From Haemonchus contortus (lineage: Eukaryota; Nematoda; Chromadorea; Rhabditida; Trichostrongylidae), in contig LS997564.1 of NCBI GenBank assembly GCA_000469685.2, positions 37,204,472 to 37,268,471 on the forward strand: a stretch of DNA of 64,000 nucleotides, read 5' to 3'. The notes under the pieces were generated by a model that did not search any database, had not been told where the DNA came from, and saw only the letters and a program-made list of their open reading frames with translations. Below are positions 23,633 through 33,945 of the stretch, piece by piece. A program made the translations under genes and the position numbers. How positions within the stretch are numbered: the stretch's first letter is position 1; each line of letters opens with the position of its first letter.

Positions 23633-23880
23633 GGGGGAAGCGGGCGTTAGGAACGATTTCGCCGCACGCGGCTGTCGCGGATCACTCATTCGCCGTTATT
23701 ACACCTCTAGCGTTTTTCATACAGCTCAATCGATATGCGATCATTATTTTAGGCATGATTTTCTGTTAATTCTTTTGTTCTTGTATTCTTACCTACCGCT
23801 GCATCCTGCCACATTCTTTCGCGCGCGACGCCCCTCTCACCGCGACGCGACCATTTCGTTACTAATGCACCACACCCGGA
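23633..23880. mobile_element. MITE family A, copy 2
   Basis: The terminal CGGGCGTTAGGAACGAT and ATTTCGTTACTAATGC are inverted relatives. The interior matches 32721-32981. Confidence 0.65.
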
Positions 23881-24063
23881 CGACGAGAGATACAGATGAA
23901 TGTTTAAAGCAGGATGGCATCGGACTGTGTGAAGTCCGATGTCAGCCTGCTCGTACTATATCCGATGTTCTACATCCTATGTTCTATACTTGGTGCTTTT
24001 GTACTGACTTCCAATTGTTGTTGTGTTTTAATATTTTCAATATAAATAAATAAATAAAATTCA

Positions 24064-24240
24064 AATATGCCTATTCTGCCGCAAAATAAGTACGCATCTC
24101 ATGAAAAGCCTTTTTTTCGATTTCGTCCTGAAAGGAATGTGAACAAAAAGAAAAAGAATTCCGAAGGAAAAGAAAGAAACAAAGAAGACATGCCAGACGA
24201 CTTTCAAAAATATGACCTAATAGATCATTTATTATCCCCA
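24064..24240 (+). pseudogene. Broken duplicate of CX gene 1 tail (exons 4-5)
   Basis: The sequence follows 22254-22430: the TATGCCTATTCTGC end of exon 4, its AATAAGTACG donor, the intron and the exon 5 stretch with GAAGAAGACATGCCA become one continuous block. The membrane helix and CX module are absent. The open frame 24067-24354 reads through the former intron and is probably not a gene. Confidence 0.6.
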
Positions 24241-24399
24241 TTACCAAGGAAAATAGTGTTTCCACCACAAAAAATAACGGATGAAGATTCCGTCGTTGAT
24301 CGGAATAAGCCGTGCTTTCGAATACCACATAGAATTGCATCGGTGTTCAAATAAGCTTACATTCACTGACCTCAATGACGTTTCGCTTACTCCCTACGC

Positions 24400-24655
24400 C
24401 CTTTACCTCACCCAACAGGAGGAACAAAGCTATGTTACCTCAGCTCATGCGACCTATACAGTGACTTTCGGTTACCAGCCGACGGACAAGCCACGACATT
24501 ATCCTCCCAGACGAGTCCGATACCAGATAACCGAGTCTAGAGGGATGGAAGGCTTGCTTGGCCTATGCGGAAATGTCCGCGATACGAACCCGCGACCATG
24601 CTTCTGAGATAGTGCACTACTTGCTACCACACCACCACTTCGGCCCCATATGATA
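24400..24655 (-). mobile_element. tRNA-derived SINE, copy 5
   Basis: On the minus strand it begins GGTGGTGTGGTAGCAAG (A box), then GCGGGTTCGTATCG (B box) and the shared body. It is one of the better preserved heads. Confidence 0.6.
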
Positions 24656-25432
24656 GAGTTGCTATATACGTCTATCAATTTGTATATTGTTACTATTATG
24701 ATTGTTCAACATTGGTTTTTCCTATGTGATAAAATCAATAATTAGAAAGACAGTTGGAATATCAAACTTTTGTGCAATGTAGCCCAGGACGGGTTATAGA
24801 ATGGGATAGACTGCAACTTTTTTTTATAAAGGTTCAAATGAATCTACGAGCGGAGGGACAATTTTTATTAAATATCTGTCGGTATGAAAATCTACCGATA
24901 GAAACGGAGAGCGGATAAAGTGAGCAAGGGTGAACAGCGTTAACCTTAAAATCATATTTTGTCTAAGACCTCCTGAAGATCCTTGCATTCGTTAAAACCC
25001 TGGCTTGGTAGAGGGGAAGGGGGTTGAGGAAGGCTTGTTTTCATCTTCTCTATTACTAAGTGCTGGAAAAGGAGGAGTGGCCAGCTTTATGAGTCCCCAA
25101 GGGTGCTTAAAACAGTTTCCAGCCAGGGAGAGGTCGGGGGGGGGGGGGAGGGAGGAAGGGGGGAGAGAGGTTGGGATGTGGTTTTTGCGGGTAGGAGCAG
25201 TGAAATGGAAAATGGAAAGTGAAATGGGAAGGGAGTTAAAAATTCTATTGACCACTGGCCATCCTATACAAAAGGATACGCGCTAGCCGGACAAACAAGA
25301 TTTTTGCTAAGAGAGCACCCACACACCCAATGCTCCTCTCCTGCTAAAGTTTCGGCAAAAAGAAATTACATTTCTTGATCCCCCCCCCCCCCCCCAAACT
25401 ACATGTTAACCCTAGCCCACAACCCAACTCCC
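24656..25432. other. Intergenic, nothing recognised
   Basis: A G-rich stretch (25129-25170) and a C run (25380-25394) are the only notable composition. Open frames here are compositional. Confidence 0.4.
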
Positions 25433-25832
25433 CTGTATATGACATGATTCATGACCTTAGATCCTACCACAAACCATTTAAGAATCGATACAATATAGAA
25501 TACGATCATCGCTGTCTCCTAGATTTCTAACCGAATCCCTCCTAGACAATCTGGCCACTTGCATGGGAAAACACCTCGTATTGGCCTGTCCCTATTCGTC
25601 TCCCATGAGATACTCAAATGTCAGCTCACTGATTGTGAGCTGTTCAAAAATTGGGATAGCTCAGGATAGGATTGAAGAGATCAATTACATTAATTCGCTG
25701 CGGTACTACGACGACACCTACTTCCAACCGCTGTTAGCTTTCATCGCCTATGTCATCGAGTGGCTCTCACAGAAATTCCTGTCGCGACACGTACATTTTA
25801 CAGGTTGTACTTAACCGCATAACATGGAGTAA
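25433..25832 (+). repeat. Unclassified ~400-bp interspersed repeat, copy 2
   Basis: This is the partner of 22980-23395; similarity ends at the ATAACATGGAGTAATGCTC block in both. Confidence 0.5.
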
Positions 25833-26306
25833 TGCTCAAAGAAGGGTGGCATCGTACTGTGGGTATATGTGGTGCTATCGGGTCGGAAAACGGCCTCGAT
25901 AAGGCGTTATAGAGGCTCAAAGATTGTCCTATGTGTATCCTCGGACGAGTTTCACCACCACTGCAGAGGCTGCGCCATTCACAAGGGAACCCATGTGAGA
26001 AGTTCAATCAACTCGTCATGACCCCCAGAGACAGTGAATGGCAATTTCGGCGATTTGGCTTAATGTAGTCAGCTCTTTGCGCAATTGCAACAACTGAATC
26101 TCGTCCAAAACTCCTTCCATGTCACTCCCGTCATGGCAATCTCGTACAACCTTAAATTACACTACTTTTGAGGAGCCCTAGTTTTCGTAAAAATGGGTTG
26201 ATCTTCTCACTTCCTTTACCACATATACACTATTTCCGTCTTCTATTTCTGCTTTTGTTATTGAAAAGTGTACGCCAGGATTATCATGAACAGTGCCCCT
26301 CTAAAC
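25833..26306. mobile_element. MITE family C, copy 4 (left end lost)
   Basis: The interior matches copy 2 (TGTATCCTCGGACGAGTTTC). The right end is a decayed ATCATGAACAGTGCCCCTCT. Confidence 0.5.
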
Positions 26307-26399
26307 CTCTTAACTCAATGCCACCTAATGACCCCCTGACAGAGAATGGGTTTCGGCTGAATGTGAAGATGGCTAAGTTCTTCACTCAGAACTAATCGG

Positions 26400-26945
26400 G
26401 TATTGTCTCGAGGAAGCTGACTGAAGAATGCTGGGCTTCCGATATCTGGAGAGATTTCTGGGTACTGAGAGTAGCGTGGATCAACCTATGAAGGCTCGAG
26501 TAAACACGGCATCGATATAGGGGCCAGGTTTCCGAGGTATGGTACACACAGCAATAGTGAAGCCCACAACTCATTACGAGAGCGAGTGCTGGCGGTAAGA
26601 ATCGTGAGGAGCAACACCATTCCGCAGAAATAAAGATTTTGAGATGGACCTGCGGTTAGACACCACCAGGTAAGAGGTTATACACGAAGATTTCGGGACG
26701 TTATTGCAAACATCCCCTGTTCAGCTGCTGAAGAGGGAAGCGCCTGTGATGGTATGGACCCACCCGATAAAAACAGCTATGGATTCCGAAGCCGAACTGA
26801 GGGGAGCTCGTGAGTCCCAAAGAAGAGGTATTGAAACGTGATCAAGAAAAACCTTGCCAACCCGATCTCAGGACAGAAGATGCCACAGACAAAAAGAAAT
26901 GGAGACGACTAACAAGAACACCGGACCTTGCGATAGCAATGACTA
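26400..26945 (+). mobile_element. Non-LTR retrotransposon 3' remnant
   Basis: Frames around 26780-26940 give RTEDATDKKKWRRLTRTPDL, like the ED--DR-KWRR-TR-ADPA end common in nematode non-LTR retrotransposon polyproteins. Upstream pieces fit weakly, and stops and frameshifts interrupt it. Confidence 0.45.
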
Positions 26946-26964
26946 GCACTTGAGAGAAAAAGAG

Positions 26965-27090
26965 GAAAACATGCCTGGAAGGATAGAAGCGCTTGTACAT
27001 CGGCTGACCACCAAAGGTTATTGCATGGGCTGCAAACTCATTCAGAATGCCAATCTGAATGGAAACCGAATGCAGGGCACAACCCATGAG
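26965..27090 (+). mobile_element. SINE fragment, copy 6
   Basis: It includes the body block CTTGTACATCGGCTGACCAC. Head and end are missing or diverged. Confidence 0.4.
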
Positions 27091-27539
27091 CGGCCAAGAA
27101 AACCCAAGGTTTTTAAGTTACGACCGGCGAATCTATATGTACGCGGTACCTATGAGAAGTGCCGCTACCTCACGCATGGTCGGGGGAATAAAGAACAGGA
27201 AGCTAACGGATAAAGAACCCGTCGGGACTGTTTCGTGATGCCTGGCTCATCCTAAAAGATGAAGGCACTGACTCAAAGAGCAGCTGCCTCCAGCAATCCA
27301 GTACATGAGTAAAATACGCATTCGAACACCATTGCGATCCTGGAGGGAAGTTGGATCCGTCCTTCAAAATGGAGCAATCGCCGTAAAAAACGTGGTCTTT
27401 TGAGTTCATAAATTTGTCTCACTGAGTAAACTAACGTGCCTCGCTCTGCGATGGACCCATCACCACTTTGTGATGGGTTTTCCATTTCAATACCTTCACC
27501 GTAATCACTGGACCTTTTGCTGGAGGCTCAGCACACCGT
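27091..27539. other. Intergenic, small hairpin
   Basis: An ACCCATCAC/GTGATGGGT hairpin lies at about 27451-27475. No gene was supported. Confidence 0.4.
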
Positions 27540-27584
27540 GAGACCGGTAGACCGACGAACAAATTGCCCATTAATTTGCTATCT

Positions 27585-27594
27585 TATATATAAG
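27585..27594 (+). promoter_or_regulatory. TATA box of Arg/Pro-rich gene 1
   Basis: TATATATAAG lies 140 bp upstream of the start codon and is conserved at the equivalent place in the duplicate (31569-31576, 146 bp upstream). Confidence 0.5.
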
Positions 27595-27724
27595 AATGAT
27601 ATGAAAGGCTTCAAGTGAGGTGAAGCTCATTCAGCAACACTGCGTCTCGAAGCTTAGTCGATATCGTAAGTGAGTGATTTCAGTTACCATGCATCTAACC
27701 TCGGACGTATCGGATCTATTTCAG

Positions 27725-28100
27725 ATGTGGAGCCGCCTCTTTATCGTACTGCTCATTTTCTTGCTCATAGACGAAGCTACGCCTAAACTTGGACAAGAAA
27801 AGGGAGGATCTAGTGGTGAAGTGCAAGAAGTAAATGGTGGGACAGAATTGGAGAGAAGTCCCCGATCATGGGCACTACGTCGTTTGCCACAACACCGCCG
27901 TCCACGTCTTCGTTCGCCGCCACGTCGTCGTATGCCAACACGTCGTAGAAGATTCGAAGGTCGTCCGCACCCAAAGCCAGCAAGACCAAGCAAGCGTGAG
28001 TCCTTACACCAATCTCTAGCCTTTGTTTCTTACCCATATCTGACGACAGAATGCTTCTCTATCAGGGGAAGGGAGGGGACGCAGTGATCCCTCTAGATAA
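27725..28100 (+). CDS. Short cationic secreted protein 1 (Arg/Pro-rich)
   Basis: I recognise no family. The ATG at 27725 directly follows CTATTTCAG, so the leader is probably added by trans-splicing. Exon 1 (27725-27995) encodes a signal peptide (MWSRLFIVLLIFLLIDEATP) and a strongly basic mature part rich in Arg and Pro (RRPRLRSPPRRRMPTRRRR). Exon 2 (28066-28100) follows CTCTATCAG in phase and adds 11 residues (EGRGRSDPSR after the junction codon). The total is 101 residues. The paralogue at 31715 shares signal peptide, intron position and promoter but has a Gly-rich middle, so the mature part evolves fast. Its size, secretion and charge fit an antimicrobial or host-interaction peptide, which is inference only. 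Confidence 0.6.
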
Positions 28101-29893
28101 CGCTTGTGACTTTGCAGATCCCTGTGGCGCTACTCTACCCACTTCTCTTCAAGCTCCTTTCCAGATTCACGCGTCAATCCTACACTCCTTACCATCGTTC
28201 CTCCCACCGCTCTTCATCTAGTTTCCTCCAGTGTCAGAAACGGGAAAGGGACTTTAGAGACGGGGTTGGGTGAAAATGTAGGTGGGGGGGGGAGACCCAT
28301 CCGAAGGTCAGTATATCAAGAAATGAACTCGGTCTAACGTGTTAGTCCTTGTTGTATTAGCACTGTATCGGATGCGTGGAAGATGATGGGTGTCGACCAC
28401 CATAGCTCTTTTACGCGGTTTCAGTCAAGGGAATTTAGTTTCCCAAATAAGCCTAGGTAGGGTAGGAGCACCTGGGTGGCTGGGATGATTACCTCCTGCA
28501 AAAAAAGGAAAAAAGAAAGAAAACTTGCCCACCGCGGTGCTCCTTCCCTACGAAGGCCCTTATTTAAAAACAGGCATGTCCGTGATATAACACGGGATAA
28601 CGCGTTTCATTGAGTTCATTTCTCGATGTACTAGCCTTTGAATGGGTGCCCCCCCCCAACTACATTTTCACGGGGGGCTGTAGCTTCGCACGCCTGGATT
28701 ACTGTAATGTGCACGAACTATTGCACCAAAATACCGATGTCCCTTCACTTCCTAACTGGAGAAGCTCCGAAAGGAAGCATTTACCTTAGGAATCTCAAAA
28801 AATAAAGCTTCAAACTCTACTCGTTCAGGTCATGCGGGTGCTGCTCGAGATTTCCGCGTGTGAATGAAGAAACTGTCTTCACCTTATTGTAAAGATGAAG
28901 CTATTTTCTCATTTTGAACGTCTGACAAATGTATGAAAAGAAAAAATAGCGGATTTGCGAGCCTAAAATCAATAACCATCTTAAAGTATATGTGTTGGCG
29001 TACCAGAAGGGTGTATCAAAGTCGCATTCTCCGTCAATCAATCGATCCCTGAACACTTCCCAAAGGCCATAGGCCAGTACAGTATGCAACATAGGTGAAC
29101 GGTAGATGGGGTCCGACACAGTCGAGGAAAAGCAGGTCGTGCGAAACTTCAGATACCGATCGATCCAGAACATCAGGAAGTCAACGGTTCAAAAAATGAG
29201 CAAAAAATAGACTTTTGATAGTTACGATCCCGCTCTGGTAACTATTTAGGGGAAGTTCCTATCCAGCGTTGGGGCCGTGCGTCTACGGTCTTCTTGTTGA
29301 ATCTTCCAGACACCAGATCACGCGCGCTACCTCCAAAGGGGTACAACTACGAAACAAGACGGTTTTCTTAACGCCGAGGCACTGCATTCAGGTAAGAAGT
29401 AGGCCACTGAATACCCTGATTGTTTGTCCCCTCTTCGGCAGTAACACTTCCCTCGTGTTCTGGTAGAATAGGTGCGAGGTCAGGTAGGTGCTGTTGTACA
29501 ACAGGCGCTGTAGACCGCCTGAATAAGGAGATTGCCCCCCTTCGATTGCATGACAACTTCGTGCTGAAATTGCTGAAAGGAAGGACCAACGCTTGCCGCT
29601 GTTAAGTACTTTACCATTCATTTCTAGACTTTCCCATTCATTTCAGGGGTGGAAGCGGCTGAAGTTTCGACGCACGATCCCCTTGAATGCAACTAAAACT
29701 ACGAGTATGAGGAGGAATCCGCCGAATAGCCTCAAAACTCGACAGGCACCTTCACCTGTATCACATGCCACTCCCTTGATCACCGTCTTGCTCAATGGAT
29801 ACCAGTAAGGCTCCTCTTCGTCCCTAGTGCGATTTCAGTTAGTCCAGTGGGTCGTCCCTGTTCAAGGGGAAGGAGGCATGGGCATCCTTTCGT
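28101..29893. other. Flank of duplicated gene and intergenic
   Basis: Up to about 29190 this is the 3' flank of the segmental duplication. 29191-29893 has a TTTCAG-like acceptor at 29640-29646 followed by frames with stops. No gene was supported. Confidence 0.4.
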
Positions 29894-30105
29894 TCAGAAC
29901 CCTTCATGAAGAAGTCCGACCACGGCAGCCGTTCTGGCCTTCGTTACACATCTCGAGGATCCACTCAGTATATGCCCCACTCTAACGGCCATCACGATAT
30001 CGCACAGCGTATCCAGCCCGCCTGATCTTCTATTACTTGGCGTAGGCAACGGCATCCCTGATCGGTTAGCAGATACCAGAATTGTCTGGGAGGTTGAAAA
30101 CATCG
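29894..30105 (-). mobile_element. RTE-type retrotransposon scrap
   Basis: The minus-strand frame RRSGGLDTLCDIVMAVRVGH, followed by a CVTKARTA-like block, is related to the plus-strand scrap at 23470. Confidence 0.4.
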
Positions 30106-30444
30106 ACTTCCGCTTCAGCTGCTTTGCGCGATCTAGCGTATGAGCGAAACAGGCATTCAGACTTCACTACTATCATCTACTATCGTTAATGCGTGCCAAA
30201 TACAAACTCCGCCTCCACAATTCCTTCTCCCTTCTTATCCAATCACAGTATACGTTAAGGACCGACAGACAATGGGGCAAAGCCGACATGCCGACAGACC
30301 GGCAAACGAACACACCAAACCACCTCTTTCTATACATGCTTGTATTCCAGCACGACCGCTGCCCAACACGGTCTATGAGCCAATGAGACTGCCATAAGGG
30401 ACGGAGCCACGAGCTGGTTTTCATTATAGAACTTTATCGGATTT

Positions 30445-31298
<854 letters not shown>

Positions 31299-31568
31299 TG
31301 ATTATTAGATAATGGTTGCTCCTTCAATCACACCACAAATCGATATTGATCGATCGGGATCAATGTGGATAAGATTGACACCTATGTATGTCATAATCAA
31401 TGAACGCGTTACGCGTTAGCAGCATTACCCTGATCTCCTTTTTGAGCTTAATTATGACTGTTACAGCCACAGTTTCGCGTAAGTTTTTCAGAAAATCTCG
31501 CGAACGGATAGACGCACTGACAGACCGATAGGCCAATCAACAAAATGACAAATAAAGTTACTGCTTCG

Positions 31569-31576
31569 TATATAAG
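31569..31576 (+). promoter_or_regulatory. TATA box of Arg/Pro-rich gene 2
   Basis: TATATAAG lies 146 bp before the start codon, at the position conserved with 27585. Confidence 0.5.
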
Positions 31577-31714
31577 AAGGATAAGACGGAAGTAAATATT
31601 ATCATGTGAGGTGTAGTTTATTCAGCAACACTGTACTTCGTAGCTTAGTCGATATCTTGAGTGAGTGTTTTTGGTTGACATGCATCCAACTTCGGCGTAT
31701 CCAATCGGTTACAG

Positions 31715-32108
31715 ATGTGGAACCGACTTCTTATCGTGGTACTCATTTTCCTGCTCATGGACGAAGCCATCCCTAAAAGATGGGGAGGATTCGGTGGGAG
31801 AGGAGGGGGAGGAGGTTACAGACCACCTGCACGACCTCCTCGTCCACGTCCTCGTGTGCCATCAGGTCCCAGAGTACCCGGAGGTCGTGGGTGGGGCCCG
31901 ATGCCAGCAAGACAAAGCTGGGGTGAGTCCCTATCCGATTTTTTGGTCTTCCAACAAGCCTACTCTCCCATCAGGAAGAGGGAATGGACGTGATAGTTCG
32001 TCTGGATTACGGTACGCGACTTTGCACAAGAGAACTGGTTTTTTTTCTTCCGAAACTCCTTTCTACCCACCTCTCCTTAACCCTCAACCCCTTCAGTTTG
32101 GGCATTAA
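31715..32108 (+). CDS. Short cationic secreted protein 2 (Gly/Pro/Arg-rich)
   Basis: Paralogue of the 27725 gene. The ATG at 31715 directly follows GGTTACAG. Exon 1 (31715-31922) encodes signal peptide MWNRLLIVVLIFLLMDEAIP, a Gly-rich stretch (GGFGGRGGGGGY) and a Pro/Arg stretch (RPPARPPRPRPRVPSGPR). Exon 2 (31975-32108) follows CTCCCATCAG in phase 1 and runs to TAA at 32106-32108. The total is 113 residues. Exon 2 starts like the paralogue (GRGNGRD against GREGRGR) but is longer because the paralogue stops early. The Gly-rich part recalls nematode GY/G-rich secreted peptides, but there is no diagnostic motif. Confidence 0.6.
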
Positions 32109-32350
32109 TCCTCACCTCTTGCTTCACCATCGTTCCCCATCGTACCTGATTTCCATCACTGTAATAAAAGCTGGAAGTAACCTCAGGCTGTAGTACCTTT
32201 TGACCCGGATGTCGTCAGTGTGCTGTACATGGGTCACCGTAATGCTCACGAACTAATGCACTGAAATATCGTCATCCCTCTCCCTTCCTTACTGGGAAAG
32301 CGAAAAAAAAACTTTTTTTGCTAGGAATTTGTCGAGAATAACTAAAACGA

Positions 32351-32516
32351 AGATTCAGCCCGGCATTCGGCTCTTACAGTAATCCCTGGCCTACCGCACC
32401 ACCCACCCCCAGGTCCTTGCCCAAAGCCCCTTTCCGAGGTATCGTATATGTGACGGGTAAAAACTCGCGTGTTAACACGTGCCGGATTACTGTAAGAGCC
32501 GAGTGCCGGACTGAAT
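32351..32516. mobile_element. MITE family D
   Basis: The 166-bp element has 33-bp inverted ends (ATTCAGCCCGGCATTCGGCT and its inverted counterpart at 32484-32516, few mismatches). The segment GTCGAGAATA flanks it on both sides (32331 and 32528). It is absent from the equivalent place in duplication copy 1. Confidence 0.65.
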
Positions 32517-32720
32517 TTTCTTTCCTGTGTCGAGAATATGCTCCAAACTTTACTCGTTCAGGTCGCCCAGGTACTTTCGGAAGATTTGGCGGGTAAATGA
32601 AGAACCTGTTTTCACTCTTTCTTTATTCTAAAGATGAATGGGCTTTTCATCTCAAAACGTCTAGCAAATGTATGAAAGGAAATGATCCATGCGATTATAA
32701 AACCAATAATCATCTTAAAG

Positions 32721-32981
32721 GGGAAACGGGCGTTAGTTAGGAACGATTTTGGGTAATCGATTTGCCGCACGCGGCTGCCGCGGACCACTCATTCGCCGTT
32801 ATTACAGCTCTAGCGTTCTTCATACAGCTCACTCGATATGCGATCACTATTTTATGCATAATTCTACTATCAGTACTTTTGTTCTTGTATTTCTTACCTA
32901 CTGCTGCATCCTGCTGCATTCCTTCGCGCGCGACGCCCCTCTCACCGCGACGCGACCATTTCGTTCCTAACGCACCACGCC
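32721..32981. mobile_element. MITE family A, copy 3, with target duplication
   Basis: The 261-bp element is flanked on both sides by CATCTTAAAG (32711-32720 and 32982-32991). Copy 1 of the segmental duplication has the single, empty site (CCATCTTAAAG near 28975). The ends contain GTTAGGAACGA and TCGTTCCTAAC inverted. A 9-10 bp duplication suggests a Mutator-like origin; this is inference. Confidence 0.8.
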
Positions 32982-33190
32982 CATCTTAAAGTACATGCGC
33001 TAGAGAACCTGTCTGGAAGAGCCGCGTTATCATCCGATCGATCAATTAAATCAATTACGAACCAAGTTCTACCGGCTGTGTATCTAAAAGAGCGTCTGAC
33101 AAGAGTGAGTGGGAGAAAGTGTTCGACACAAATGGAGCCGAAGAAAGGCAGATTGTGTGAAACGGCTACATACTAACTGACCCGGAACAT

Positions 33191-33945
33191 ACGGGGATCT
33201 CAGGGCGAGAAAATCGAATAAATGAATGAAAGAATAGAAGGGGAGATCGTTGGTCAATGTGTTCCCATCACCTTTTATTGATTTTCTCACCAAATCTCAC
33301 CATAAGACTATGCCCACCACTTCCACCGGGGGTACCACTTTACCCCAAAATTGTTGGAACACCTGGTGAAGCTTGGCTACTAGATTTCGTGATATTGAGA
33401 TGGGACAACTTCCATCAGGCTTCCAAAAACCATAAAATTGAAGCCTCAACAGAAACGTAGTCACCTTGTATTAAAGCCAGTTGGAATAACGGTCAGGCAA
33501 TCAAAAAATCGACAGATAGCCTTAGCATTCAATCGGCACCATAGCAAACGAAAGAAACCTTATGAGAGTTGCCTTGTGAAGCCGAAAAATTGGCGGGTGC
33601 GTGGCGCTATGCCCAACCGGGTACAGCGATTCCTAGATAGTTGTCTCATTGCACGGAATTCAAGTCGAGTACAAGGATCGTCATCCGATGAAATCCAATT
33701 CAGTGGGTAAGAATTCAGAGGTCGGGAGCGAATTAATATCGCAAAGGAAAAATTGAATCATTCCGTCCAGTTAAAGACGAAAATGTGGAGAAATACATGA
33801 AAGCTCAAAGAATCTACGGAAGGAGTAGGCAAATTCCTGGAATGCCTTCCCTTCGGGTCCAACCCCGCGTATATTCCACATTATGAAGAAAAAATTCATT
33901 TTTTAGTCCAATTGTTCGCATTACTGTAAGTGGATTGCCAACAAA
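33191..33945. other. Intergenic before CX gene 2
   Basis: A 90-codon basic open frame (33438-33710, plus) has no start context, signal or domain that I recognise and may be chance or a relic. Nothing else was seen. Confidence 0.4.

Larger units (their letters stand above)
27540..29190 (+). repeat. Segmental duplication, copy 1
   Basis: It is co-linear with 31505-33190: promoter, transcribed region and about 1 kb of 3' flank all match with substitutions and indels. Landmarks are CATTCAGCAACACTG (27630 and 31621) and CTTAGTCGATATC (27653 and 31644). It lacks the two MITEs present in copy 2. Confidence 0.75.
31505..33190 (+). repeat. Segmental duplication, copy 2
   Basis: This is the partner of 27540-29190. 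It carries two insertions that copy 1 lacks (32351-32516 and 32721-32981). Confidence 0.75.

Noticed and set aside
24067..24354. 95-codon gene
   Set aside because: The sequence is a copied exon-intron-exon fragment of CX gene 1 read through the former intron, with no signal peptide or module.
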